Of a stretch of 64,000 nucleotides of DNA, positions 38,381-51,000 are shown in pieces. Each line of letters opens with the position of its first letter. Position 1 is the stretch's first letter. Origin of the DNA: Coriaria nepalensis (lineage: Eukaryota > Streptophyta > Magnoliopsida > Cucurbitales > Coriariaceae); the NCBI GenBank assembly GCA_027186245.1, contig CP114489.1:4595501-4659500 (forward strand), read 5' to 3'. The translations under genes and the position numbers were made by a program. The notes beneath the pieces were generated by a model. That model was not told the origin of the DNA. It worked only from the letters and a program-made list of their open reading frames with translations, and searched no databases.

Positions 38381-40687
38381 CTAATGAGTAACACTTAAAT
38401 CATGGCCATCTCCTTCTCCCTCCTTCTCCATCTCACCATTCAAACCCAGACCAGGACTCTGCGTCTGAGTCAGAGTCTGAGATCTGTACTTATATCTCTT
38501 CGAAACAAACAGATAGATACAGAAATTAATCACACTCATCAACGAAAGCAACCAGTAAAACAAATCCAAGTGATTCCTGTTAATATTGTTCCCGGCTAAC
38601 CATCCTCCACTTTTCGTATGCTTCTTCGTTGCTGCATTCACGATTTTCACCATGATCGTACTGCAAAAGTAGCCAAGAGCCATGGAGCACCATAGAAAGC
38701 TAGTCGAGACCGATTTCAACCCACTAGGCGCTTCAGAGTAGAAGAATTCGAGCAGGCCAACGTAAGTGAACAAATCGGCGATTCCGAATATGAAGTACTG
38801 GAACGAAAGCCAGAAGGTGGTGATCGGTAATGGCTGAAGAACGGGGATGGCGTCCAGCATGTTGTTGTCTCTCGCGACGTTTCTGCGTTTGACTTCGACT
38901 AGACCGGCGATCGCCATGGAAATGAAGGAGAGGACGAGTCCGACGCCGATTCGTTGCAGGTGGGTAATTCCGGTGGGGATTCCGGTGATCTTTCGGGCTA
39001 TGGGGACGAAGATCCGGTCGTAGATTGGGACGATGAAGATGATGAAACCGACGGGGATAATGGGGAGAGAAGCGGGCGGGATGTTGAAGTTTTTTGTGAG
39101 TTTCGTGTCCATTGTTATACCTTGTTGGATCGAGAAGGTCTGTAGTTGAGCTAGACAAAGAGTCATTATGATGGTGCAGCCGAAAACAGGGAGCATCCCG
39201 TATATGATCTTCGCGTTTTCGACTTGCGTTACTCTGCATAGTTTCCATGGACTCTGCTTCTCACCCTCAGTTGCATCATGCCGACCTGGTGTTTGTTGAA
39301 TTGCTGCTTTGTCCAAAAATCTGTTTTTTCAACAATATTCTTTAATGGGGAAGTTATAGCGAATAATGGATGTAATTTTGTTAAATGCTACAGAAACTGG
39401 AGAGTAGGAAGAAGGTTATGCTCTCATGGGACCTGAAAACGTCTCTGTGAGGTAAGAATTCTGCTTCGATGGCAGCTTCTTTGTCCATGTCAATCTCATA
39501 GAGCTCAGCTGGGTCTTCTGGAAGTGTAAGGTTTCTATTCCGTACAGCCGCAACATAGACCTGCGAACAGGGTATGATTTAGAAATCAAGTCAAACCTGA
39601 AAACTTGGAAAATGATTAAGAACTTGTTTCATACCTGTATGATTTCAATGATTGCACTAGTTCCGTGAATAATATGGTTCCGGTACAGAGGAATTCCGGC
39701 TCCAAACGTGATCACGGCCATTAACATAGCGAGACTAGAGATCCCTAACCCCCAATCCCAACCTTTGTTGTCTTGAACCCAAACGACTAGAGTCAAACTA
39801 ACCGCCCCTCCTACACAGACTGCCAGTAATAGTAAGTTGAAGAAACTAGACAAATGCTTTGCCTCTTTTGGGTCTTTTTCTTCAAATTGATCTGCCCCAT
39901 GGGCAGGTAAAGAAGCTTTCACTCCAGCACTTCCCATGGCTAACAAGTAGAGCGCTGCAAAAAGGAAGACTGCATTTCCGCCTTTTACTTCCTCGCAATG
40001 TGTTCTTGGATCAAACGGGTTGCATGGAGGTGGCCTCAGTTTCGGGTAATGAGCTTGTATTGTTAGCAATGTTAGTCCCTGATTTTTTCCAAAGAAAAAA
40101 ACTGTTAATATATACATCGATTTCAGTACTCTCAGGAGTCTCGATAGAGATCAGAAATTGTGTACCATGAACTCAATGGCAGCAGCAAGGATAACAGTCT
40201 TCACTCGGCCAAATAATATGTCCGCAAGAACGGCCATGAGAATAGAGAGGATATAGCTAGTACCCATATAGTTGGTCAGGTGATTAGCTGCATCGGCTAG
40301 ATCATAGTGCATGATCGAAGTGAAATATGTGACCCCATTCACGGCTAGTGAAAAACTTGCCATGTTCTCGAATCCAAATGCCACTGCATATCAAAACAGG
40401 TTTCATCATGTTATCTACAGTTTATTATACATACATGATGTGAGAATTAGAAACAGGAGCTCTTTTTGTTTTCCGTACCAAGTATAAGCAAGGAAGTTCT
40501 TATTCCTCCATGTTTGTACTTGAAAGCCGGCCGTCCCTTCCAGTCCACCTTTCCTTCAACAAGCCCGAGTTTCTCCTGCATGGGTTATACATATCGAACG
40601 AAGAATCAAGTCAGAGACCAGAAATAAGAAGTTATCGCATGAAATAATATTGAAGTGATGATGATTTGATGTGCATGAACATACCAT
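38381..40687 (-). CDS. NPF (NRT1/PTR, POT superfamily) membrane transporter, complete
   Basis: A proton-coupled transporter of the plasma or vacuolar membrane; members carry nitrate, peptides, hormones or other metabolites. Six exons: 40685-40687 (ATG only), 40479-40575, 40166-40383, 39635-40078, 39433-39560 and 38381-39320; 1830 nt, 609 aa, all phases matching. The 218-nt second large exon is usual for the family. It starts [20 protein letters not shown]1 is followed by [10 protein letters not shown] in place of the ExxER motif of many NPFs, as in the NPF4 group. Other family blocks are [51 protein letters not shown] and [15 protein letters not shown]. The C-terminal tail is acidic and Gln/Thr-rich. 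NPF4 membership is by resemblance; the substrate is unknown. The ATG-only exon is the least certain part. Confidence 0.93.
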
Positions 40688-40748
40688 CTCTAGCTAGCTG
40701 ATGGGGTATGTTTGGCTTGCAATGCAGATTAATGGAAGATGGTATTGA

Positions 40749-40757
40749 TATTTATAA
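40749..40757 (-). promoter_or_regulatory. TATA box of the NPF gene
   Basis: The gene strand reads TTATAAATA about 60 bases before the ATG, giving a short leader of about 30 bases. Confidence 0.5.
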
Positions 40758-40973
40758 GAGGTAGTACTTAATGTATGTGCTTGCTGGTAAGCTTATAACG
40801 ACGTCTAATATTTCTTTTATTGGCTAAGTTATATTTAGACGCCTTTCCATTTTGCATATTTGTGTATATTGTGTAACTCAGTCTCTAATGACTCTAAGAT
40901 GCTTAAGTTTTGTCTTTAATAATGCAAACTCCCACTTTTCTTCGTGACGTTATGTGAATTAAATAATATGTTA

Positions 40974-41689
40974 AGGTAAACTAGCATAAGCAACCCAAAA
41001 TTTGGTAAAATTAGAAATAGCAACTCAAATTATTGCAAATTAGTTTAGCAACCTAAAAGTATGCAAAAACTAGAATTAACTACCCAATAAAAACTAGAAT
41101 TAACTACCCAATCCATTCATGACTATATGACCAGCCATGTTAGCTATTTGACCCGAACCGGCTTCAATCTAATTGTCATGTAGGCATTTTTTTTTATTAC
41201 ATAATCTAAACTCAAATTTTTCTCACTTTTTTTGCCTCTAAATTTTATTTTTTTCCCCCTTACCTCAACAACAATTTTTTCTTTTATTTCTCTCCCTATT
41301 GCCACCACTACGACCTTTTCAACGCCACCTCTACGGCTCTACCATATCATTCATCACCAGCCTCTCTCTTTGGAATTTTTTGAAATAAAAAAGGAAATAG
41401 AAAATGAAAAGAATATTAGAATTTTGATATGGTTTCATGATGGAACCAAATCTAGTTTCAATCGTGATACCAAATCCAAATTCAGTTCGAACTAGATTGA
41501 TTTGGTTCCTCGTTGTAAAAATTGATCGGGTCGGGTTGGGTCAAATGCTCATTTAATGGTAAACCATCAAAAATTTTATGGATTTGACTTATTAATTAGA
41601 ATTTATTTGGGTTGCTTAAACTAATTTTTAAGACTTGGATTGGTATTTCTAATTTCACCAAGCTTTGGGTTGCTTATACTAATTTACCC
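40974..41689. mobile_element. MULE-like non-autonomous element with ~80-bp terminal inverted repeats
   Basis: The left end GGTAAACTAGCATAAGCAACCC and the reverse complement of the right end GGGTAAATTAGTATAAGCAACCC are alike, and the similarity continues for about 80 bp through AAATTAGAAATA and AAATTAGTTTA. Flanking 9-bp sequences AATATGTTA (40965-40973) and AAGATGTTA (41690-41698) match at 8 of 9 positions, fitting a Mutator-type 9-bp target duplication. It lies about 290 bp upstream of the NPF start codon. Confidence 0.75.
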
Positions 41690-42114
41690 AAGATGTTAGT
41701 GAGATACAAAATATTGCTTGTATTTGTTGAATTGCAACTACATGTAATGACAAATTGCCGTTTTTGGTGCATAGGTTCGAGGAAGATATCTTATATACTG
41801 TCAATAATGATTGATAGGTACTATGGGGTGGATGACATGAGAAGCACTCCGTTTGTCTTTTTTTAACATTTCATATGTTTTATTTTTAAAATTTTTGAGA
41901 TATAAACGATGAAAGTGGATCAAATGTTGTATGGTCTCTTAACTTTTAACAGTATGTCACTTCCTGTCTTTATATTAACCGTCGGTTCATACAAGTCATA
42001 GTATACAAGTTAAAACAAGATATTAATTACTCTTATATTTATGCTTTATGATTTATTATACACTTATACTTTAGTAAATTTTTATTTTCTTGTATTGCGT
42101 TATATTGGATTCAG

Positions 42115-42540
42115 AGAGTTCATCTACCTAATTTAGCAAATGAGTCATATATTCAATTAAGAACTATTAAATCTTATTTTAAAACAGATCAAACGACTGT
42201 ATATAATATATAGTTTGATTTATTATGTATCACATTATGCGAACTTTCCTTTCCTAGTATTACTTTATGCAAACTTTCTTTTCTTACTATTACATTATGC
42301 TGGGTTCGGAGGCTCCTCTTAATAAAAAAGAGTGATTTACTCAATTGAAAATCGTTAGATCTTATTTTAAAATATATTTAATAGTTGTGAATAAAATATT
42401 ATTTAATTTATAATTTTTAAAACTTTTAAATACATAAAAATTAATATTTTTTCATATTATGCTTAACCGTTAAATTTATTTCAAAATAAATTCAACGGCT
42501 CTCGATTAAGCAAATGACTTATCTGTCCAATTTACCTTAG
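42115..42540. mobile_element. MITE-like inverted-repeat segment
   Basis: The left part (AGCAAATGAGTCAT then CAATTAAGAACTATTAAATC) and the reverse complement of the right part (AGATAAGTCATTTGCTTAATCGAGAGCCGTTGAATTTA-like) are related. A direct partial copy, AATCGTTAGATCTTATTTTAAAAT, lies at 42348-42371. Divergence is high and borders are approximate. Confidence 0.35.
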
Positions 42541-42694
42541 TAACCCCACTTCCTACATATGCTTGTTATTGTGATACGAAATTAATTAGTGCTGTTAAAA
42601 GGAAGATCGATCTAACAATGCAATATAAAAATGAAATTCTTTTTACCATACAAATTGTGGATGATCGATCAATCGACATATGATAATGACAAAA

Positions 42695-42698
<4 letters not shown>

Positions 42699-42735
<37 letters not shown>
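42699..42735. repeat. (AT)n microsatellite
   Basis: About 18 AT units. Confidence 0.92.
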
Positions 42736-42738
<3 letters not shown>

Positions 42739-43277
42739 GGTCTTTTTTATAACTTACTGAGTGAAGTTTTTAAAGAAAATTTCTAGTATGAATATGGTAC
42801 AAAACAAGAACATACCATTCAAAAAAATGCTTAGTGAAAAGTGTTTTGAGAAGTTGTTAGCATTTGCACTTATTACATTTTTAGTAGTATGATAGTTGAT
42901 TTAACCTCGCTGAATTATCATGTTTAAAAAGTACCCCTAAACAATTTTCAAATTATAATTTTTATCCCTTAAGTTTATACTTTACTCCCTAAACTATCAT
43001 TTATATTAGACTTAACCTCCCTTAATTATTATATTATAGAAATATCTCCTTTAAACTACTCACATATAACTCGAAAAACAGCCATAAAGGGGAGAGACTA
43101 TGAATGAAAGTAATTGAAGGAGATATTTCTAAAATGTGGTAAATCAATTAAAGTTAAGTCTATTAGAATTAGAGTTTAAGGAGATAAAATATTTTTTTGT
43201 CCTAATATGATTTAGACTCCAACATAGAGAAAGTCTACATAGGCAACAGCTAAACCTCAGCCTGGCGTACAGGCAAT

Positions 43278-43299
43278 AGCTAGCTAGCTAGCTAGCTAG
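43278..43299. repeat. (TAGC)n microsatellite
   Basis: Five or more TAGC units in a row; the repeat is self-complementary. Confidence 0.85.
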
Positions 43300-43970
43300 T
43301 GTTCTCTAGAACAAGTAACAAAAGCAACAATACAATCGATTTAGCAAGTGCTTATAATCAACATAAATGGCATTCACAAAACTATACACCCCAACTTTAT
43401 AGGAAAATCATCTCCCTTTGCTTTGTCAATTTTTTATAAAAGTAAGTGAGTGCAATAGAAAATGCAAAAATACTTCATTGTTTTTTCTATCAGCAATTAC
43501 TATATGATATATGTGACTCATAAATTGGACACTTGCATTCGTCTTTCAAAGAAGGAAGCATAAAATATTAACATCTACTACTTTGAGTCTTGACAATTTC
43601 TTCAATAATGCATGTAATATAAACAACAAGTGTTCATATATAAATAAGGTTTAAGATGGTGATGGTTATAATATAATGATATATGTCAGTTGCGTGCTGA
43701 TGTTAATCCCTTATTAATCAAGTCAATTCATATAACCAGATTTGATTAAACATAGAACGATTCTAGACAAATCAATAAAACAGAGTTGCTAGTTTCATTT
43801 TCATATCCTTGTAATGACAAGAACCTCGCAACTCTTTAATTTCTCAAGAGCAATAACATAATGTAATATTATTATATCGGAAAGTTGACAGACTTCTACC
43901 TCAAAAACTCCATTTTAGTTCGTTTGAATATTCAGTTTTACTTGCAAAAGTTGCAGTTTGTGTCAAACAC

Positions 43971-44034
43971 GCTAATCAAAAGTATGACATGTTTTATTAG
44001 ATGCTAATCAAAAGTATGACATGTTTTATTAGAT
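43971..44034. repeat. Perfect 32-bp tandem duplication
   Basis: The 32-bp unit starting GCTAATCAAAAGTATGACAT occurs twice with no mismatch (43971-44002 and 44003-44034). Confidence 0.92.
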
Positions 44035-44509
44035 GATGCCCGTCAAGCCGATCGGAATAACAATTAGATCCGATCAGTCGGATGGTAATAATTAGAAATA
44101 TTTAAATTACATTGTAATGAACGTTTTTAGTGATACCATAGTTTGTTATAAAAGAAAAAGTTCCTTGTAGTCAACGTTCCAAGTCATATTGTCTTGTATT
44201 AAAAATTTTCCTTGTAAAACTTACTATAATTTCTAGCTTATACCCAATAATGTCTTCTCTTTACATTAAAAAACAGTGTTTACATCACTAATAAAACCAA
44301 ATTAACAGACGGCTGAACCAAATACTGACGCCATGCACAAAACAAAAACTTGTAATAATTTAATTGTTTAAATTTATAATATACAGCTTGACTGTATATA
44401 GTATCTAACACTACCCAATCACAACCTGTACAGAAATAAACAGAACGGATGTAAGGAAAATAAACAAATAAATCAGTAACATACTTCGACAAGAATGTTC
44501 AACCTAAAA

Positions 44510-47500
44510 TTAGAATATGCTTCTAACCATACAGTCGAGAGGTTCTTGTTTCTGGATACATCTCATAGAAATCATGGGAGGATGTAGAGGACGAGTAAAA
44601 TGTACGGACTGTCTACTCAAACTTAGATCCCGTTCTAGTCTCCGAAAATCACGCATGGCCTTGAACTGCAGATCTTCAGTATAACCACACGGTTTGGGGA
44701 TTATGTCTGGAATAGATGTTCTTCCTTTGAGCATCCATACTACCTCGGACATACAACGCCTCAGTGATGGAGATGCATTCGTGCATATGAGAGCCATTTT
44801 CACCATATTTTCTGCTTCTGTTCTTTCGACCCCGTCCCTTAACTTCTTATCGATTAACTCCATTAAGTTTCCACTTTGCTGCATATGACGTGCCTGCAAA
44901 AAAAATCGTTGACTATAAGTCACTCGGAATAAATTGATTTTATGTACATATGTCCAATGGGACTCTAGCATTTTCGAAAGTAGGGACATTTGATTTGAAA
45001 CTGTCTAAACAGTTTGGCACTTGAATTAAATAGTTGACTACCCAATCTAGAAGGCAAACACAATCTTCACTTGGTATACAATGATTGTTCTTCTTCTCAC
45101 TAATGATTTCCAATGCCACAACTCCGACACTGTAAACATCTACTTTGTAGGTAAGGTAATCCCATAGTACATATTCCGGAGCCATATATCCACTGCAAGC
45201 ACATATTTAATCGTTTTTAATACATGGAACAGATATTATTGTGGAACAATACATGGTCCCGGCTACCCGGGTGCTAATGTGGGTCTTCCCCTCTTCATCG
45301 AGCGTAGCTAATCCAAGATCAGATATTTTAGGGTCTAAGTCCCCATCAAGAAGCACATAGCTTTGATGTCTCTATGAACAATTTTGAGTCTAGATTCTTC
45401 ATGGAGAAAAGCCAGACCTCTTGCTATCCCAACATAGATCTTACGCTTCATAGGCCAATCTACCTTTAGCTGGTTGCATTCTGGGATCCACCATCACCAA
45501 AATTTAAAAAATAAAAATAAAAAGTAAATAAATAACTAAATAACTTACCGAATAGAGCATGAGCAAGGCTGTTATTCTCCATGTATTCATAAACCAGCAA
45601 AAGTCGATCACCTAATACAACATCCATAAAGCTTAACAAGATTTGGGTGTTGCAAGCAAGAGCTCATTCCTATCTGATTTTTAAATTCCCGATTCCCCCG
45701 CTTTCATTTCGACGATAACTGCTTAACTGCTATAACAGTACCATCCGATAACTGACCCTGCAAAAAACCGAACCACCAATTGGTACTATCTTTGTCTATA
45801 ACTAACATAGGAATTAAATAAAAATCACAAGAAACATAGAACATAGCCATACTTTGGAAGATTAATCCTTGTAGACAGGATAAAAACCACCTTCTCCTAT
45901 CTTGTTAACAGGATCAAAGTTGTTTGTGGAAGCATTTATTTGTTTTAACGTAAAATTCCCGGTCAGTAATTCGGGCCCTCTCAGATCTGTTTAATTGTTT
46001 ATTATTTTAAAACAGATACAAAGATAGTGCATAAAGACACTAAGACTTTTTGTTTTACTTTTTCATCTTGAAGTTGCATTGAAATCCATAAATATTGAGA
46101 ATGGCATGGAAAAAAGAGCTGAGTTTCTTTCTCCACTGCTTTTTTCCTCCATTGAAGAATCTTCGCCAAAGGAATATTCCCAATACAATGACTGCTATGA
46201 AAAATGATCCCAATACTCCAGCAATGATATAAGCAGTTGGTTTGGTTTCACTCTCTGAACAAATTTTAGAATCTGGTCGAGAAGAAAAAAAGGTGGGTCA
46301 TTACAAATAACTAAATTCTGGAAATGAAACACCAAAAAGAAGGGGGAAAAAAAAAAAAAGCTTACCAGAAACAACAGAAATTGCAGATATTAGAGGACCT
46401 GAACATAGATATCAAAAACCCGCCTCCCAAGACTCTTATGCGACAAGTCATTTGTAAATTGTATCTCAGCAAAGTGAAGATTTACTGTGTAGTTCCCTTT
46501 TCCAAGCAATAATGGAAGTAAGTGAGCGAAATTGGAGCAATACGAGCCGTCGAATATGGTCCGGACAAACTTGATGATGGTAGTAGAGATGCGATAAATC
46601 GAGTATTTTGATAATCAAAATCATCCATTTAATCTCCAGTACTACTTAATCCCCAATGACTAATATGATCAATGAGGTATTCAGCTGAACCACCTTCAAC
46701 ATTTCCATCCTCTTTGTATACCACAGTTTGTTTGTTTTCCTTCAATGGTAGATCCTTTCCACCACAATTGACATGAAAACAATGCGAATCTGCCACCAAG
46801 GATCTCGGCTGAGATCTTTTTTTCATGTCACAAATTGTCCAAAAATAGGAAGAGTAAGTTCTTACAGCTTTGACAGTTGAAATTATTCAAACAAAGAAGG
46901 CGACCTTCTCTGTTACAGCATGAGCAATAGAGTCAAACAAAAAATGAAAGAGCTTATTCTAAATATTTTGAGGTGTCTTACTTGGCAGTTGGCACAACAA
47001 AACGTGGAATTTTTGGATATGAAAATTTAGTTGATGAGGAGAAAAGAGTGCAACTTACGAGTTGTTTCGAGTTAAAAAGCATCTAAACAAATTCTGGTAC
47101 AAGTTCCTATAACAGAGAAAAAAAAAAAGAAGAGGTGTAATTGCCATATCTTGCTAGAATATAAACTTTAGAAATGCTCACTGAAAGTGTAAAGCTTACA
47201 TGTTTTCCCGACAAGTGGGTTGCTCAGGGTTTTGCCAAGTGAAGTTGTTATATGAAAGATCACTGTATGTAAATATTGAGAACATCATTCCTGACAGTAA
47301 AATATAAGGGACGGAGATAGTGATACTCTTTTAGTTACTCGGGACACTAATCAAGAGATAACATACATATTACTTCCACCTTTCAGAATCGAGCTTGGTA
47401 CATTTCCACTTAACATGTTTCCAGTCAAAAACCTAAGGGGGAAAAAGAAATTAAGATCTAGTAATGACCTCATTTTACCTGACTGCAGAACAGCACAAAA

Positions 47501-47873
47501 GAGCTGTATATACTTACAGAAATCTAGGCCAACTAAGTTTATATTGTCCGGAATCTCCCCAGTCAAGCAGTTAAAGCTAAGATCCCTATCACCAAAATAA
47601 TAATAATAACAAATAAATAAGACATAATCAAACCCATGACTTATGTTCAAGATCTTGACAAGGATACTAACAACATTTTCATATTCTTCACTGTCCAGAT
47701 ATAAGGAGGGACATTTCCGGAGATGTTACAATTTCTCAAGACTCTAAAACACACAACTGACTAAAAGTAAATAGACCAGCTTCAAATTGAATACGTATTG
47801 GTTTCGAGAATCGGCATTAAACTTCCAATATGTTGCACCCACTGTGCTCGTGATTTTCTCCAGAGCATCAACT
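44510..47873 (-). pseudogene. Broken LRR-malectin receptor-like kinase (LRR-VIII-2 type)
   Basis: Pieces of a membrane receptor kinase occur in order on the minus strand: N-terminal block STVGATYWKFNADS (about 47806-47871), a few LRRs (47350-47760, NCLTGEIPDNI and MLSGNVPSSI), a malectin domain (SHCFHVNCGGKDL, 46390-46826), a transmembrane segment (46140-46260), a P-loop-like KIGEGGFYPVYK (about 45880), VIAVKQL (45725), VHRDIK (45360-45380), [13 protein letters not shown] (45130-45185) and a kinase C-lobe tail ending with a stop at 44510. Lesions include TAA at 46629-46631, a frameshift near 46470, TGA at 45704-45706 and a short deletion just after HRDIKA near 45358. The LRR array is mostly missing. 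DFG reads DLG. It cannot make a full kinase, though the last exons stay open. Confidence 0.85.
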
Positions 47874-48727
47874 ATATACCAGAAAGAGGAAATTTTCTTT
47901 TGAAGATATTATACAAAGATATTGAAGATTTCACATGACCCTGTCATAGAGCAATTACCGTTGACCATCACTATACACATTATTCTTAGATGACTCGATA
48001 TTTTTTCAAATGCAGAGGATAATCTGTGTCCTCGAGTGGGTGAATAAAGGTTTAAGGTGGAATTCAATTGACAAATTGACCGGTCACACTGAATGCAAAT
48101 TTGATCAAGTAGAGCACAGAGCAGCTTGATTCTATGAACTGATACAGTGAAATTGATTGAACCCAGGAAATATTTTCAAGAAGGGAAAAGAGAAGGCCAA
48201 ACTTTTCTGTTTGGCGTCCAAGAAAACTGACATGGAAAAATATAGAAGAGAAGAAAAGGAAAGTAAGAAAACAGTTACGGCGGAAGAGTTTAGCTCAACT
48301 AAACCAAATAGTTTATGCGGCCACAATTGGTCTAACTTCAACAAAAACAAAAATTTACATTTTCCCTTTTCTGAATCCCATATTTTCTCAGAAACCAAAC
48401 AGACTGTTTAATAGTTAGTGAGAACATACCTTCTTGCTGTGGAAGCTAGGAGTCTGCAAATCTGAGCAACCTAGAGCAACCCAACGATACGATTATGAAA
48501 ACAAAGTGATTCACCCCGCGCATCTTGATAAAGAATTTGGTTTCTGTACAACTTTTTTTTATCTTTTTTTTTTTTTTTTTTTTTTGGGTTTGGCTCACAA
48601 TCATGGTGGACATGATCTATTTATTGCTGTTTATATATCCCACAGGGCTACAAGGCCTTGTCTGAAAATTGTACCTGGAAATTTCTCAGTATTTGGACCT
48701 AAGCTAGTGGACTATTTTTCTTATATA

Positions 48728-48764
<37 letters not shown>

Positions 48765-49614
48765 TTTTGTTTTATTTACCAAATTGGAATTCATATTGTA
48801 AGGTTATATTTAGAAGTTTGTGTCAGTACGGTGCACATGCATCCCATACGATACCATTTACTAACATAATCAACGTTGAATATTAAATCGTAGTGTGATT
48901 AGACTTTACAGAATCGTACTTGTACTTGACGGTAGAAATGCAAGAACAAAAGTCACCGTTTTTCGATTAGAGAGATTTTAAGATTAAATTAAATTATTAC
49001 GGTAATATATAAATTTGATATTTATAATTATGATTTATTTATTTATTTATTTAAAAATTAATCTTTCAATTATTATATTCTTTTCATGATAAGAGTAAAG
49101 GTGAAGTGAACGTTACTGTTCTTTCCAATTTTGGAGAACTTAATGAACAAGCATGAAAACTACCATGCGTACATGCCCTTTTCAAGTTCTTGACTTTTTC
49201 TTTTTCTCCAAGTATTGCGACTTACATTTGATTTACAATAAGATGAGTGTTCACGATTTGGTCCAGAACTAAAATCTGGAGTTTGAATTTGAGAAGATGA
49301 TAGATTCTATCATTAATTTTAAGTTGGAAGGTTAAATGTATGGTCTAAGGAGATAGAATTTACATGTTAATGTTATATTTTGCCTCCTTATAAGTTATAA
49401 TGGAGGTCCTGGATCTACTCTTGCCAAGAAGCAACATTCCCTCACATATCTAATTCTGATTTCCGTTTTTATTCCTTCCTCACAATGAACAAAATTTGTA
49501 AAAAGCAAAAGAAGGATGATATCACCCTTTCATCTACTTAGATATAAAAATGCATTGAGATAAAAATTGTTTAGTTGAAAACTTTATTAACATTAATTAA
49601 CTATATTTTTTATC
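47874..49614. other. Intergenic sequence, no gene recognised
   Basis: It includes an (AT)n tract at 48730-48763. The open frames here show no recognisable protein; old upstream parts of the receptor kinase may be hidden in 47880-48450. Confidence 0.5.
48730..48763. repeat. (AT)n microsatellite
   Basis: About 16 AT units. Confidence 0.92.
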
Positions 49615-50364
49615 ATGCAAAAGAGATTATATAAATATTTGTGTGAAGAGATTAAGGGCCAATATAGGACTCGGGCATACAGTGTTGAGAGCTCCCAACG
49701 CATGAATGATATCAGACCATTATCTTCATCTAAACCAAACCAACTATCTTCATCTATGTTCTTGCCTTCTTCTAAGATTACCAACCTTGTAGAATATATC
49801 TATATCTCGGAAAGCGCTCAAATTATTGAAACCTCTTTGCCTCTAATCAATCCTTATAATGTCTTCAAGAGGCACAAAACTTTTAGGAGAATTATTCGAT
49901 AACTCATTGATACTCTCCGACCTCCTATTAAGGAGTATATCTAATCTACTACACTTGATAACTACCTTATTCCTTCTTCACTATTAGAACAATACGTTGA
50001 CCTTACTCTAGATCCACAACTGATCTCCCAATGGATCTTAGAAGGATATTCACATCTCTATCTTAGAGTTGTATGTATCATCTTTTCTCTCTACGAGAGA
50101 AAATGATTGTCTGTTACCATTAGAATTGCCCTACTCAATTTTATTATCACCAAGTATGATCAAGTAGTGATAGGCACCTCCATCATTACCCTTCATGCAG
50201 CAAGTGTATGTCTCACCTTCTACCCAAATTTCAATATCCCTCTTGACGATCCCAACATCTCAAAATTTCTCAAAATCCAGATACAAATTGATGGTATCTC
50301 TATGGTGGCAAATTCCTATATGACTACATTTCATCATCAGATAGCCTATAGGTTACAAGACTAG
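49615..50364 (+). pseudogene. Endogenous pararetrovirus relic: movement-protein-like (30K superfamily) fragment
   Basis: One reading frame spans the region but is broken by in-frame stops at 49900-49902, 49954-49956 and 50104-50106 and ends at a stop at 50362-50364. The second half resembles the 30K-type movement protein core of plant Caulimoviridae: a hydrophobic beta-strand-rich stretch with the IALL, VIGT..TTLH-like and FYPNFN blocks (50119-50250). The first part (49615-49900) would be the less conserved N-terminal portion. Movement proteins let such viruses pass through plasmodesmata; this copy is dead. No coat-protein, reverse-transcriptase or other viral region was recognised nearby. 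The family call is by resemblance only. Confidence 0.5.
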
Positions 50365-50369
50365 GAAGG

Positions 50370-51000
50370 TGAGATTTCGAGTGTCAAAAACACTCACTGA
50401 ATCATACAAGTAGAATGCCTACAGAGCACCAATTATCCTCACAAGGATTTTTTTTCGAAGCTTTAAGCCTTGAAAGATCTTCAGGATGTTGAGTCTCGGA
50501 AGTATTGCACCTTTGGGATGGTTTTCTTGGTGATTATTTTGTGTTTTTTTCACTTGACGGAGCCTGCTATTTATAGGAAATCGGAGACTTAGCGGCCAAA
50601 TAATCCGAATTAATCGGAAAAAACCTCTCCAGTTCGGATTTTGCTATTTGGCCCTCCAAAAGTGGACTTTTTAGTATTGGACCCCTTGAATTAGTCAACC
50701 AGGATTTTCTCTCTACGATATGATCTTTTTCTATTTATAGAAAAATCCTCATATTTTCTTTAAAATCCTTAGAATTTGTCAAAAGTCATCTATGATTTGA
50801 AAGTCCACCCTTGACTTTTGCACGATCCTGCTCGGATGATCGACTAGCTGTTGCAGTCAGCCAATTGTGGCTGGCCTAGTCTTACGTAGTCGGCCAATTT
50901 AGCCTATTTTGTCTTTTTTTTCACCCTATTTGGCTATTTTCCTATTAAAATATTCATCTAATGAATTTCAAATGTCAAAATGTGAAATTTGGTCTCAACA
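50370..51000 (-). mobile_element. LTR-like segment (possible solo LTR)
   Basis: On the minus strand it starts TGTTGAGACC (51000) and ends AAATCTCA (50370), giving TG...CA ends. A promoter-like CCTATAAATAGCAGG lies at 50563-50577, with a position typical of an LTR promoter. No target duplication was found and no internal region adjoins it. Confidence 0.4.

Larger units (their letters stand above)
41690..44509. other. Intergenic sequence with several repeats
   Basis: No gene recognised. It holds an inverted-repeat element, two microsatellites and a perfect tandem duplication, listed separately. Confidence 0.5.

Noticed and set aside
38733..39248. A 171-residue open frame on the minus strand inside the NPF last exon
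   Set aside because: Arg/His-rich composition and overlap with the conserved NPF frame show it is a shadow frame.
48434..48886. 150-residue open frame
   Set aside because: It runs through a T-run and an (AT)n microsatellite and has no family features.
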